DNA of 64,000 nt from SIG440 sp045646865. Lineage in GTDB: Bacteria; Bacillota; Clostridia; Monoglobales; Monoglobaceae. How positions within the stretch are numbered: position 1 is the first letter of the stretch; each line of letters opens with the position of its first letter. Shown one piece after another: positions 18,028 to 25,672 of the stretch. The translations under genes and the position numbers were made by a program. The stretch is taken from NCBI GenBank assembly GCA_045646865.1, contig JAZRLM010000015.1, positions 62,001-126,000 on the forward strand. Reading direction: 5' to 3'. The notes beneath the pieces are model-generated. The model did no database searches, had not been told where the DNA came from, and saw only the letters and a program-made list of their open reading frames with translations.

Positions 18028-18144
18028 ATGTGCTTCGGTAATGATAATAGCTGTCTCTGGATTATCTTAATCCTTATCCTCGTTTGCTGCTGCGGCAACA
18101 ACGGTTCAACATTCAGCAACAACGGCTGCGGTTGCGGTTGCTAA
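18028..18144 (+). CDS. Small cysteine-rich membrane peptide 2
   Basis: 38 aa, start ATG 18028 with AAAGGAGGTG about seven bases upstream. It shares with peptide 1 the order NDNSCLW - hydrophobic span (IILILILV) - CCCG - Asn/Gly/Ser spacer - GCGCGC end, with 8 cysteines. The two genes are 39 bp apart and each has its own excellent ribosome binding site, so this is a recent tandem duplication kept under selection. A strong hairpin terminator follows. The function is unknown. Confidence 0.75.
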   Translation: MCFGNDNSCLWIILILILVCCCGNNGSTFSNNGCGCGC

Positions 18145-18156
18145 AAAATGCAAGCT

Positions 18157-18191
18157 GAAAGCCGACGGGTTTATCAAATCCGTCGGCTTTC
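18157..18191 (+). terminator. Bidirectional terminator, peptide genes / DUF5662 gene
   Basis: A 12-bp perfect stem (GAAAGCCGACGG / CCGTCGGCTTTC, 11-base loop) sits between the convergent genes. The right arm contains the stop codon of the minus-strand gene. T-rich bases follow on both sides, though the tracts are broken. Confidence 0.75.
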
Positions 18192-18714
18192 ACTTTATGC
18201 CCTTTATATGTTTAAATGTTTCATTCTCGCCTTTTTCGGCAAGCATAACAAGCCAGCCCTCCAAAAGGTCGGAGGTTTCGGGGTGAATGCTGCGCCGCGC
18301 CTTTCCGCGCATAAAATACTCAATCGGGTGGTTGTCGGTATAATTTTTGCCCTGATAAATCTTGCTTGCGGCAACTCTGTCGCAAAACATTTCCTTTACA
18401 AAACGGATTGGCATTTTTACAGGTGAAACCTGCTTTGTTTCAGGATTGTAATCTGTCCAATATTCAAAATGGTGACGGTTTCTGCCCTTGTGGTGCATCC
18501 ACGCAAGAGAGTGCCCAAAGGTGGCACGTTCTTCCTCGTTGGGACTGCGGGTGCCTAGAAAAAATCTTACCCCCGGAATAAATTCGGTTGGTGAAAACTT
18601 TGACAAATCGTGCAGCAGACCACGCACAGGGATACCCACAAGGCAACAATGAATAAACACCTTGTGCCGATGACGCACAACAGTTGACAAATGCCCGAAA
18701 AAGTTTTTTAACAT
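18190..18714 (-). CDS. DUF5662 family protein
   Basis: 174 aa from the ATG at 18714, which has AGGAGAG nine bases upstream; a TTG start 24 bases earlier would contain that binding site. It matches the DUF5662 family, which has no established function. It is rich in His, with HDLSKFSP (about residues 35-42), GHSLAWMHHKGRNRHHFEYW (about 67-86) and DNHPIEYF (about 129-136). The HD pair and regularly spaced His residues suggest a metal-dependent hydrolase of the HD type, but this is inference. It is a single gene, convergent with the peptide pair. Confidence 0.7.
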   Translation of the reverse strand: MLKNFFGHLSTVVRHRHKVFIHCCLVGIPVRGLLHDLSKFSPTEFIPGVRFFLGTRSPNEEERATFGHSLAWMHHKGRNRHHFEYWTDYNPETKQVSPVKMPIRFVKEMFCDRVAASKIYQGKNYTDNHPIEYFMRGKARRSIHPETSDLLEGWLVMLAEKGENETFKHIKGIK

Positions 18715-18795
18715 TCTGCCACACTCTCCTTTTAACAAAATTCACAATAGAATTATATTATCATAAATAATTAGAAAATGCAAACAAAATTATTA

Positions 18796-18824
18796 TTGTA
18801 TTTTTTACAATCCTGTGTTATAAT
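18796..18824 (+). promoter_or_regulatory. Promoter of the structured RNA
   Basis: TTGTAT (18796-18801), 17-bp spacer, TATAAT (18819-18824). The predicted start, about 18831, is exactly the first base of the RNA's closing stem. Confidence 0.8.
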
Positions 18825-18830
18825 AATTAA

Positions 18831-19028
18831 GCTACACAAATTTAATATGTTTTGAGATAATTTATAGGAATAGTATACCCTTTTGCGGTAAAAACTTTAC
18901 GCAGGTGCGTTCAGCAAAAATGTAAGCTCCGCCTGTGTAGAGTATACTATCTCATAACATTGGAATTTGTGTAGCAGCAAATCGGAGCTTGCGTTTTTCG
19001 TGCGGCAGCTTCGGTTGCCGCACTTTTT
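18831..19028 (+). ncRNA. Structured non-coding RNA, rod-like (6S-like or leader candidate)
   Basis: The first 12 bases (18831-18842) pair perfectly with 18964-18975. Inside, ATGTTTTGAGAT pairs with ATCTCATAACAT (one mismatch) and ATAGTATAC with GTATACTAT, separated by an 11-base one-sided bulge; a further 7-bp stem (ACGCAGG/CCTGTGT) lies deeper. This gives a long rod with bulges, as in 6S RNA. An 8-bp stem plus T5 terminator follows (19000-19028). The segment 18924-18931 (AAGCTCCG) is also complementary to 18983-18990, so two exclusive folds are possible, as in a riboswitch. The total length of about 198 nt fits 6S RNA, but family membership is not proven. A 56-aa gene starts 22 bp after the terminator. 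Confidence 0.65.
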
Positions 19029-19050
19029 AATTTAGAAAGGAAAATTTATA

Positions 19051-19221
19051 ATGCCCGATTACAAAGCCATTTATGAACAACTTTTTGACGCAATGACCAA
19101 TGCAATCGAATCCTTACGAAAAGCACAGATTGAAACAGTTGATACACGTATTGAAGAAGAACATAAGGAACGAAACAGAAAACTCAACGCAAATTGGGGC
19201 AACAAATCAAAGGAAGACTAA
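19051..19221 (+). CDS. Small protein of unknown function (56 aa)
   Basis: ATG at 19051 with AGAAAGG about ten bases upstream; stop at 19219-19221. The peptide is highly charged and probably helical: MPDYKAIYEQLFDAMTNAI-like start, then a Lys/Glu/Arg-rich region (IEEEHKERNRK) and a KSKED tail. There is no signal peptide and no cysteine. It lies between the structured RNA's terminator and a strong convergent terminator, so it is either read through from the RNA promoter or depends on termination control there. I do not recognise the family. Confidence 0.6.
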   Translation: MPDYKAIYEQLFDAMTNAIESLRKAQIETVDTRIEEEHKERNRKLNANWGNKSKED

Positions 19222-19234
19222 CCTTTTAAACGCA

Positions 19235-19267
19235 AACGACGGGATAAAAATCCCGTCGTTTTGTTTT
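19235..19267 (+). terminator. Bidirectional terminator between the 56-aa gene and glgP
   Basis: An 11-bp stem (AAACGACGGGA / TCCCGTCGTTT) with a loop of A residues, followed on the plus strand by TTTTGTTTT. On the minus strand it comes right at the end of the glycogen operon. Confidence 0.85.
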
Positions 19268-21724
19268 CTAAATCTTCTCTAGTCCCCAAATATTATTATT
19301 GTAATCCATGATCGACCTGTCACTTGAGAAAAATCCTGCCTTTGAAACATTGATTATAGCCTTTTTGTTCCATACATCTGGTGCCTGGAAATCCTTTGCC
19401 ATACGATGACCTGCATCAAGATAGGATTCAAAGTCACGAAGGAGCAGATATGGGTCTGCAAAGCCGTGACCAAACACCAATCCGTGATAAAGTTCCTGGA
19501 AAAGGTTCTGATTAACGGGGGTAAACGTTCCGTCAATAAAACTGTCAACAATGCCCTTTATAACCATATTCTGAGAATATACCTCTGAACTGCCTGAATG
19601 TCCTGATGCGTAGATGTTCAGAACCTCCTGAGATGTAAGCCCGAAAATATAAATATTATCAAAACCTACTCGCTCGGCAATTTCAACATTGGCACCGTCA
19701 AGCGTTCCTATTGTCAAGGCACCGTTGAGCATCAGTTTCATATTGCCTGTGCCCGATGCCTCCTTGCTTGCGGTTGAAATCTGTTCGCTGAGGTTAGCTG
19801 CCGCAACAATCTTTTCGGCAATGGAAACGCTGTAATTTTCGATAAATACAACCTTAAGTATATCCTTTGTTCTGGGGTCGTTGTTTACTACATTGGCAAC
19901 GTTGTTAATCAGCTTGATAATCAGCTTTGCCGTATGATAACCGGGCGCCGCCTTTGCACCAAAAATAAATGTTTCGGGCAGCATACTTGCCTGAGAAGGA
20001 TTTTCGGTTATCATTTTATAACGGTAAATTATATGCATCGCCTTCATAAGCTGACGCTTGTATTCGTGAAGTCTTTTTATCTGTACATCAAAGAGCGAGT
20101 TGGGGTCAACCACAATTCCGTTATGTTCCTTGATATAGTCCGCAAGTTTCAGCTTGTTTTCCTGCTTGATTTCGGCAAACTTTTCACGAAATGCGCTGTC
20201 GTCTGCAAATTTTTCAAGTTTTTCAAGGTTTTCAGCCTTCTTTATCCAACTGTCACCGATTGCATCTGTAATCAATGCCGCAAGACGGGGATTTGCCTTA
20301 AGAAGCCAACGTCTTGGCGTTACACCGTTGGTAACATTCTTGAACTTTTCAGGGGAGAGTATGTGATAATCCCTGAAGGTTTCGTTCTTTAAGATATCTG
20401 TATGAAGTGCCGCAACGCCGTTAATGCTGTGGCAGGCAGTAAGGCATAAATTTGCCATATTTACATTGCCGTTTGATATAACCGCCATATATTCAATCTT
20501 GCCAATATCGTTGCCGAATCTTGCCTGAAGGTTTTCACGCTGTCTGCGGTCAATCTCTTTTATAATCATAGCAACACGGGGCAAAAGGCTTTCAACCATT
20601 GACATTGGCCATTTTTCAAGAGCCTCGGTCATAATGGTATGGTTGGTATAAGCAAAAATCCGTTGTGTAATATCCCATGCCTCATCCCAGCCGAAGCCTT
20701 CTTCATCCATAAGTATACGCATAAGCTCGGGGATTGCTATTGTGGGATGCGTGTCGTTGATATGAATCTGCACATACTTTGGCAATTCATAAAGGCTGTG
20801 TCCACGGCGTTTTTGCTTGGACAAAATCCACTGAATTGTTGCAGACACAAAGAAATACTGCTGTTTAAGTCTGAGCAGCTTACCCTCGTAATGATTATCT
20901 TCGGGGTAAAGAATCTGTGAAACAACCTCGGCAAGCTCCTTATCCTTAACCGCCATTGCATAGTCGCCGCGGTTAAATTCGGTCATATTGATAATCTGCG
21001 GTGAACGAGCCTTCCACAGTCTTAACGTATTTACAAGCTTTGAATTATATCCCGAAATTGGCATGTCATAAGGCTCGGCAATAACGGTGTTATAGCCTGT
21101 GTGGCGAAATTTCATTCTTCCATCCTCAAAATATTCCTCAATGTGGCCGTTGTAGTGTACCTCAACGCTGTCTTCGGGGCGTTCGATTTCCCACACGTTG
21201 CCGTCCTCAAGCCACGGGTCTGGCATCTCAATCTGATAGCCGTCAACTATCTTCTGCTTGAACAAGCCGTATTCATATCGGATACCGCAACCAAATGCAG
21301 GCAGCTCCAATGTAGAAAGTGAATCTAAGAAACACGCTGCAAGTCTGCCAAGACCGCCGTTGCCAAGACCTGCATCGTTTTCAACATCCTCAACTGCTGA
21401 AAGGTCAATACCCATCTCATCAAGTGCCTCGCGGTAGATGTCGGTCTGCATAATATTCATCATATTATTGCCCAAAGCTCTGCCCATAAGGAATTCAAAG
21501 GAAAGATAGTAAAGCTCCTTTTTGTGGCCGTTTTCAAGGATTTCTCTTGACTTTGCCCATTCCTCCATAATTTCATCACGAACGGTAAATGCACACGCCT
21601 TGTATATCTGGTCGGGGGTTGCGTTTTCTATTGATTTGCCATAGTATCTGCGCAGTTTACCCGAAATCGTGCTCTTTATCTTCTCTTTAAGCGCTTTTGC
21701 TTCTGTCTTTTTCATATTTGCCAT
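19268..21724 (-). CDS. glgP: Glycogen/starch phosphorylase (GT35)
   Basis: 818 aa, full length. It releases glucose-1-phosphate from alpha-1,4-glucan ends with pyridoxal phosphate as cofactor. The PLP-binding region EASGTGNMKLMLNGA, with its Lys, lies at about residues 660-674, and the N-terminal GNGGLGRLAACFLDS motif at about 121-135. GGAGG lies before the ATG at 21724. It is the last gene of the glycogen operon, 41 bp after glgA, so breakdown and synthesis genes are co-transcribed, as is common in Firmicutes. Confidence 0.97.
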   Translation of the reverse strand: MANMKKTEAKALKEKIKSTISGKLRRYYGKSIENATPDQIYKACAFTVRDEIMEEWAKSREILENGHKKELYYLSFEFLMGRALGNNMMNIMQTDIYREALDEMGIDLSAVEDVENDAGLGNGGLGRLAACFLDSLSTLELPAFGCGIRYEYGLFKQKIVDGYQIEMPDPWLEDGNVWEIERPEDSVEVHYNGHIEEYFEDGRMKFRHTGYNTVIAEPYDMPISGYNSKLVNTLRLWKARSPQIINMTEFNRGDYAMAVKDKELAEVVSQILYPEDNHYEGKLLRLKQQYFFVSATIQWILSKQKRRGHSLYELPKYVQIHINDTHPTIAIPELMRILMDEEGFGWDEAWDITQRIFAYTNHTIMTEALEKWPMSMVESLLPRVAMIIKEIDRRQRENLQARFGNDIGKIEYMAVISNGNVNMANLCLTACHSINGVAALHTDILKNETFRDYHILSPEKFKNVTNGVTPRRWLLKANPRLAALITDAIGDSWIKKAENLEKLEKFADDSAFREKFAEIKQENKLKLADYIKEHNGIVVDPNSLFDVQIKRLHEYKRQLMKAMHIIYRYKMITENPSQASMLPETFIFGAKAAPGYHTAKLIIKLINNVANVVNNDPRTKDILKVVFIENYSVSIAEKIVAAANLSEQISTASKEASGTGNMKLMLNGALTIGTLDGANVEIAERVGFDNIYIFGLTSQEVLNIYASGHSGSSEVYSQNMVIKGIVDSFIDGTFTPVNQNLFQELYHGLVFGHGFADPYLLLRDFESYLDAGHRMAKDFQAPDVWNKKAIINVSKAGFFSSDRSIMDYNNNIWGLEKI

Positions 21725-21764
21725 TTTAATGTTTTTTCCTCCAAATTTCTTGCTGTTTAAAATT

Positions 21765-23198
21765 CTACATTCCTGTCAGATTGCTGTAAATCTTTAAGTA
21801 TTCCTTTGCGGACTCTGTCCACGAAAAGTCTTCCTTCATCGCTCTCTGACAAAGCTTTTTCCATACAGCCTTGTCAGCAAAAAAGCTGATTGCACGGCGT
21901 ATTGTAAATGTCATGTCGTGGGCATCGGGTGCATAAAAGCTGAAACCGTTACCCTCGTCTGTAAATTCGTTATATGACTTTATGGTATCTTTTAATCCGC
22001 CCGTTTCACGCACAATAGGGATTGTTCCGTAGCTGAGTGCAATAAGCTGACCAAGGCCGCAGGGTTCGAACAACGAAGGCATTAAAAACAAATCTGATGC
22101 CGCATATATGCGGTGTGCCATTTCGTTGCTGAATGTAATATTTGCCGACACCTTATCTGGATTGCACCATGCATGGTGACGGAACATTTCCTCGTACCTT
22201 TCTTCGCCCGTACCAAGAATGACAAACTGCATATCAAGCTGAAGCAGCTCGCCCATTGCATCAGCAATGATGTCAAGACCCTTCTGGTCAACAAGCCTTG
22301 AAACAAGACCAATCATAACCTTTTCGCCGTCAACGGGAAGTCCAAGCTGCTCCTGCAGAGCCATCTTGTTTTTCTTTTTGCCCTCAAGAACATCCCTGAC
22401 GCCGTAATTAAACTGAATGTTTTTATCCTTTTGGGGATTGTATTCGTTATAGTCAATGCCGTTTAAAATTCCGTAAAGGGAATTTGAACGTGCCGAAAGC
22501 AAACCGTCAAGACGTTCTCCGCCCGTGTGGGTTTTAATCTCCTCGGCATAGGTGGGGCTTACTGTTGTAACCACATTTGCATAAACAATTCCCGCCTTCA
22601 TCAAGTTGGCACAACCGTGAAATTCAAGCTTATCGTCGGTGAAATATTCATCACCAAGGGACAGAAAATCCTTGACTGCATCAACCGAATAAATTCCCTG
22701 ATATTTGAGATTGTGTATTGTGAACACAGTTTTTATGTCTTTATAAAAATCGTTCTGCTTGTAATATGCCTCAAGTATTACAGGTACAGAACCTGTCTGC
22801 CAGTCATTACAATGAATGACGTCGGGTTTAAAATCTACCTTTGGCAAAACTTCAAGGGCCGCCTTGTCAAAGAAGGCGAATCTTTCCAAATCGTCCCACT
22901 TATAAAGACATTTTTCGCCGAAATAATATTCGTTATCTATAAAATAATAGGTTACTCCTGCTTTTTTAATTGAGAACACTCCGCAGTATTTATTGCGCCA
23001 GCCCACAGGAACATAGGTATAAAGCTCAAATTTCATTTCGGAAACGAAATTTTCAGCTATAAGTCCGTACTTGGGCAGCATCACTCTTACATCGTGACCC
23101 TGTGCCGCAAGGTTTTGAGGGAGCGCACCCAGAACATCACCAAGACCGCCCGATTTAGCATAGGGCGCAACCTCAGAAGATAGCATCAGTATATTCAA
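21765..23198 (-). CDS. glgA: Glycogen synthase (GT5, ADP-glucose)
   Basis: 477 aa from a TTG start at 23198 with AGGAGAGG six bases upstream; this gives the standard family length and puts the conserved start (NILMLSSEVAPYAKSGGLGD) at the N-terminus, whereas an earlier start adds an unrelated leader overlapping the binding site. It transfers glucose from ADP-glucose to alpha-glucan. The KSGGL nucleotide-sugar motif and the C-terminal PSLFEPCGLGQLIALSYG motif are present. It lies 30 bp after glgD. Confidence 0.95.
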   Translation of the reverse strand: MNILMLSSEVAPYAKSGGLGDVLGALPQNLAAQGHDVRVMLPKYGLIAENFVSEMKFELYTYVPVGWRNKYCGVFSIKKAGVTYYFIDNEYYFGEKCLYKWDDLERFAFFDKAALEVLPKVDFKPDVIHCNDWQTGSVPVILEAYYKQNDFYKDIKTVFTIHNLKYQGIYSVDAVKDFLSLGDEYFTDDKLEFHGCANLMKAGIVYANVVTTVSPTYAEEIKTHTGGERLDGLLSARSNSLYGILNGIDYNEYNPQKDKNIQFNYGVRDVLEGKKKNKMALQEQLGLPVDGEKVMIGLVSRLVDQKGLDIIADAMGELLQLDMQFVILGTGEERYEEMFRHHAWCNPDKVSANITFSNEMAHRIYAASDLFLMPSLFEPCGLGQLIALSYGTIPIVRETGGLKDTIKSYNEFTDEGNGFSFYAPDAHDMTFTIRRAISFFADKAVWKKLCQRAMKEDFSWTESAKEYLKIYSNLTGM

Positions 23199-23227
23199 AA
23201 ACTTCCTCTCCTTTCTGTCTGTATGCA

Positions 23228-24361
23228 TCAAACAACTGTATGTTTGCCGATAACCAACGGATAGGTGCTTTGACCCATCAGTTTTTTGCCGCTGCAAAGG
23301 ATAACTTCCTTGTCAAAAATTACGTTTTCAACGGCACAGTTGTCCATTATCTGCGATTTTTGCATTATAATCGAGTTTTTGACAACCGAACCCTTACCGA
23401 TTTTCACACCACGGAATATGATGCAGTTTTCAACCTTTCCTTCAATAACACAACCGTCGGCAATTACTGAGTTTTTTACCTCGGCATCCTTGCCGTACTT
23501 TGTTGGAACGCTGTCTTTAACCTTTGTATAAATGCTTTTTCCGTTGTTTTTTCCAAACAACTCCGCTCTAACCTTAGGGTCAAGCAGTTCAAGATTGAAC
23601 TTATATAGCGAATCTATGCTGTCAATCTTGTTCTTATATCCGTCAAAGCGGTATCCGTAAATCTTGCACTTTCCCACATTTGCAAGCAAGATATTTTTTG
23701 ATATCAGATGTTCGTCGTGAGCTATACAGTCTTCAATCATTTCAATCAGAAGGCTTTTTTTAACAAAGAACATATGCATATATGAACAATCTGTCTTCTG
23801 ACGTTTGGGGTAAACCCAGATTTCGGTTACTCTTCCTTCTTCATCCACATCAAACAGGATGTGTTTTTCAAGCTCTTTTTCGCTGAGCTTCGGTGCCATA
23901 GTATATACAACCGTTATATCTGCATCCTTTTGAAAATGGAACTCCATTACCTTTTCAAGGTCGATGTTGCAGATTGTGTTGCAGTCAGACAACATAACAT
24001 ATTCCTGACGGCTTCTTTTCAGATACCTCATTGCACCGTTTAAATAGTCGATGCCGCCCATAATTCTGCCACCCGCTTCCTGATTTTCAGGTGGGGGAAG
24101 AATAAAAAGACCCGTTTCCTTTCGTGACAAATCCCAGGCTCTGCCGCTTCCGACGTGGTCAACAAGTGACTGATTTTTATAACCAGTGGCAAGACCCACG
24201 TTTACAATGCCCGAATTCACCATATTTGACAGCATAAAGTCAATAATTCTGTATCTTCCACCAACGGGAACCGCCGCAAGAGAACGCACACTCAAAAGCT
24301 CGCCTAAGTTAACCTCGGAATTCTCTGAAAAAATCAAACCTAACGTATTATTATTTTCCAT
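23228..24361 (-). CDS. glgD: GlgD, regulatory subunit of ADP-glucose pyrophosphorylase
   Basis: 377 aa. It is homologous to GlgC but lacks the GGxGxRL pyrophosphorylase loop: the N-terminus reads GLIFSENSEVNLGELLSVRS instead. The later PVGGRYRIIDFMLSN motif and the C-terminal left-handed beta-helix (repeated I/V hexapeptides) are kept. In Firmicutes, GlgD pairs with GlgC in a heterotetramer and is not itself active. It lies 13 bp downstream of glgC, supporting this pairing. Confidence 0.93.
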   Translation of the reverse strand: MENNNTLGLIFSENSEVNLGELLSVRSLAAVPVGGRYRIIDFMLSNMVNSGIVNVGLATGYKNQSLVDHVGSGRAWDLSRKETGLFILPPPENQEAGGRIMGGIDYLNGAMRYLKRSRQEYVMLSDCNTICNIDLEKVMEFHFQKDADITVVYTMAPKLSEKELEKHILFDVDEEGRVTEIWVYPKRQKTDCSYMHMFFVKKSLLIEMIEDCIAHDEHLISKNILLANVGKCKIYGYRFDGYKNKIDSIDSLYKFNLELLDPKVRAELFGKNNGKSIYTKVKDSVPTKYGKDAEVKNSVIADGCVIEGKVENCIIFRGVKIGKGSVVKNSIIMQKSQIMDNCAVENVIFDKEVILCSGKKLMGQSTYPLVIGKHTVV

Positions 24362-24373
24362 AATTATTCACCC

Positions 24374-25639
24374 TCAGGCAGTAGCCGTTCCTTTCGCAGA
24401 TTTTGTATTTTTAGTCTTATTCTTTATATTGCGCGTAACCATTGAACAAGCCGCCACCTTCATATCGGTATCAACTTTTATGTTGGGACCTATCAGAGTT
24501 ATATCATCCGAACAAATCTTTGTGTTGTAAAAATCTTCAACCGCATCAGGGTCGTGGCTGCCTATAACCGCGCCATCAGAGATATATGCATTTGTGCCTA
24601 TCATAGCTTTTGTCACAACCGCATCTTTACCTATATAAGTGCCCGGAAATACCACAGAGTCACGGATAACCGCTCCTTCCTCCACGGTTACACCCTGAAA
24701 TATAACCGAATTTTCAACATCGCCGTAAATCTCGCAGCCCTCGGTAATATAACAGTTCTTTACCCGTGATTCGGGCGCAAGATAGTGAGGCGGATTTGCA
24801 GGATTGCGGCTGAAAATCTTCCAGCTTGGGTCATCAATTTCATAGCCCGGATTATCGGAAAGCAAATTCATATTCGCCTCCCAAAGGCTTTGGATTGTAC
24901 CAACATCCTTCCAGTAGCCGTCAAAGCGGTATGCAAGCATCTTGTTTCCGTCGTCAAGCATTTTGGGGATAACATTTTTACCGAAATCATTGTCAGATTT
25001 TGGGTCGTTTTCGTCTGCAATAAGATATTTTTTAAGAATATCCCAGCTAAATACATAAACACCCATTGACGCCAGATTGCTCTTTGGTTTTTTGGGCTTT
25101 TCCTCGAATTCCACTATGTTCATATCTGCATCGGTATTCATAATGCCAAATCGCGATGCCTCATTCCAGGGAACCTCAATTACCGCAATGGTAGCCGCCG
25201 CACCTGCCGCCTTGTGCGCCTTCACCATTTTGGAATAATCCATTTTGTAAATATGGTCGCCTGAAAGAATAACTACGTATTCAGGGTCAAACCCGTCAAC
25301 AAACCCTATGTTCTGATAAATGGCATTTGCCGTACCTTTATACCATTCACCCTTCTCTGCAGAAACATACGGTGGCAAAACATACACGCCGCCGTCGTTT
25401 CGGTCAAGGTCCCAGGGGCGTCCGTTGCCTATATAAGTATTAAGTTCAAGGGGTTGATACTGTGTCAGCACGCCAACCGCCGTAATGCCCGAATGTGCAC
25501 AGTTGCTTAGGGGGAAGTCAATGATTCTGTACTTTCCGCCAAATGGCACCGCAGGCTTTGCAATGTTCTTTGTAAGGATGCCAAGCCGGCTTCCCTGTCC
25601 GCCCGCAAGAATCATTGCAACACATTCTTTTGCTTTCAT
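24374..25639 (-). CDS. glgC: Glucose-1-phosphate adenylyltransferase, catalytic subunit
   Basis: 421 aa. It makes ADP-glucose from glucose-1-phosphate and ATP, the committed step in glycogen synthesis. The catalytic loop AGGQGSRLGILTKNIAKPAV (about residues 12-31), YRIIDFPLSN (about 37-46) and VVILSGDHIYKMDY (about 122-135) are intact, followed by a beta-helix. GGAGG lies before the ATG at 25639. It sits 33 bp downstream of glgB. Confidence 0.96.
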   Translation of the reverse strand: MKAKECVAMILAGGQGSRLGILTKNIAKPAVPFGGKYRIIDFPLSNCAHSGITAVGVLTQYQPLELNTYIGNGRPWDLDRNDGGVYVLPPYVSAEKGEWYKGTANAIYQNIGFVDGFDPEYVVILSGDHIYKMDYSKMVKAHKAAGAAATIAVIEVPWNEASRFGIMNTDADMNIVEFEEKPKKPKSNLASMGVYVFSWDILKKYLIADENDPKSDNDFGKNVIPKMLDDGNKMLAYRFDGYWKDVGTIQSLWEANMNLLSDNPGYEIDDPSWKIFSRNPANPPHYLAPESRVKNCYITEGCEIYGDVENSVIFQGVTVEEGAVIRDSVVFPGTYIGKDAVVTKAMIGTNAYISDGAVIGSHDPDAVEDFYNTKICSDDITLIGPNIKVDTDMKVAACSMVTRNIKNKTKNTKSAKGTATA

Positions 25640-25672
25640 AAAAAGACCTCCGTTTATTTATTCAAATCCGTA

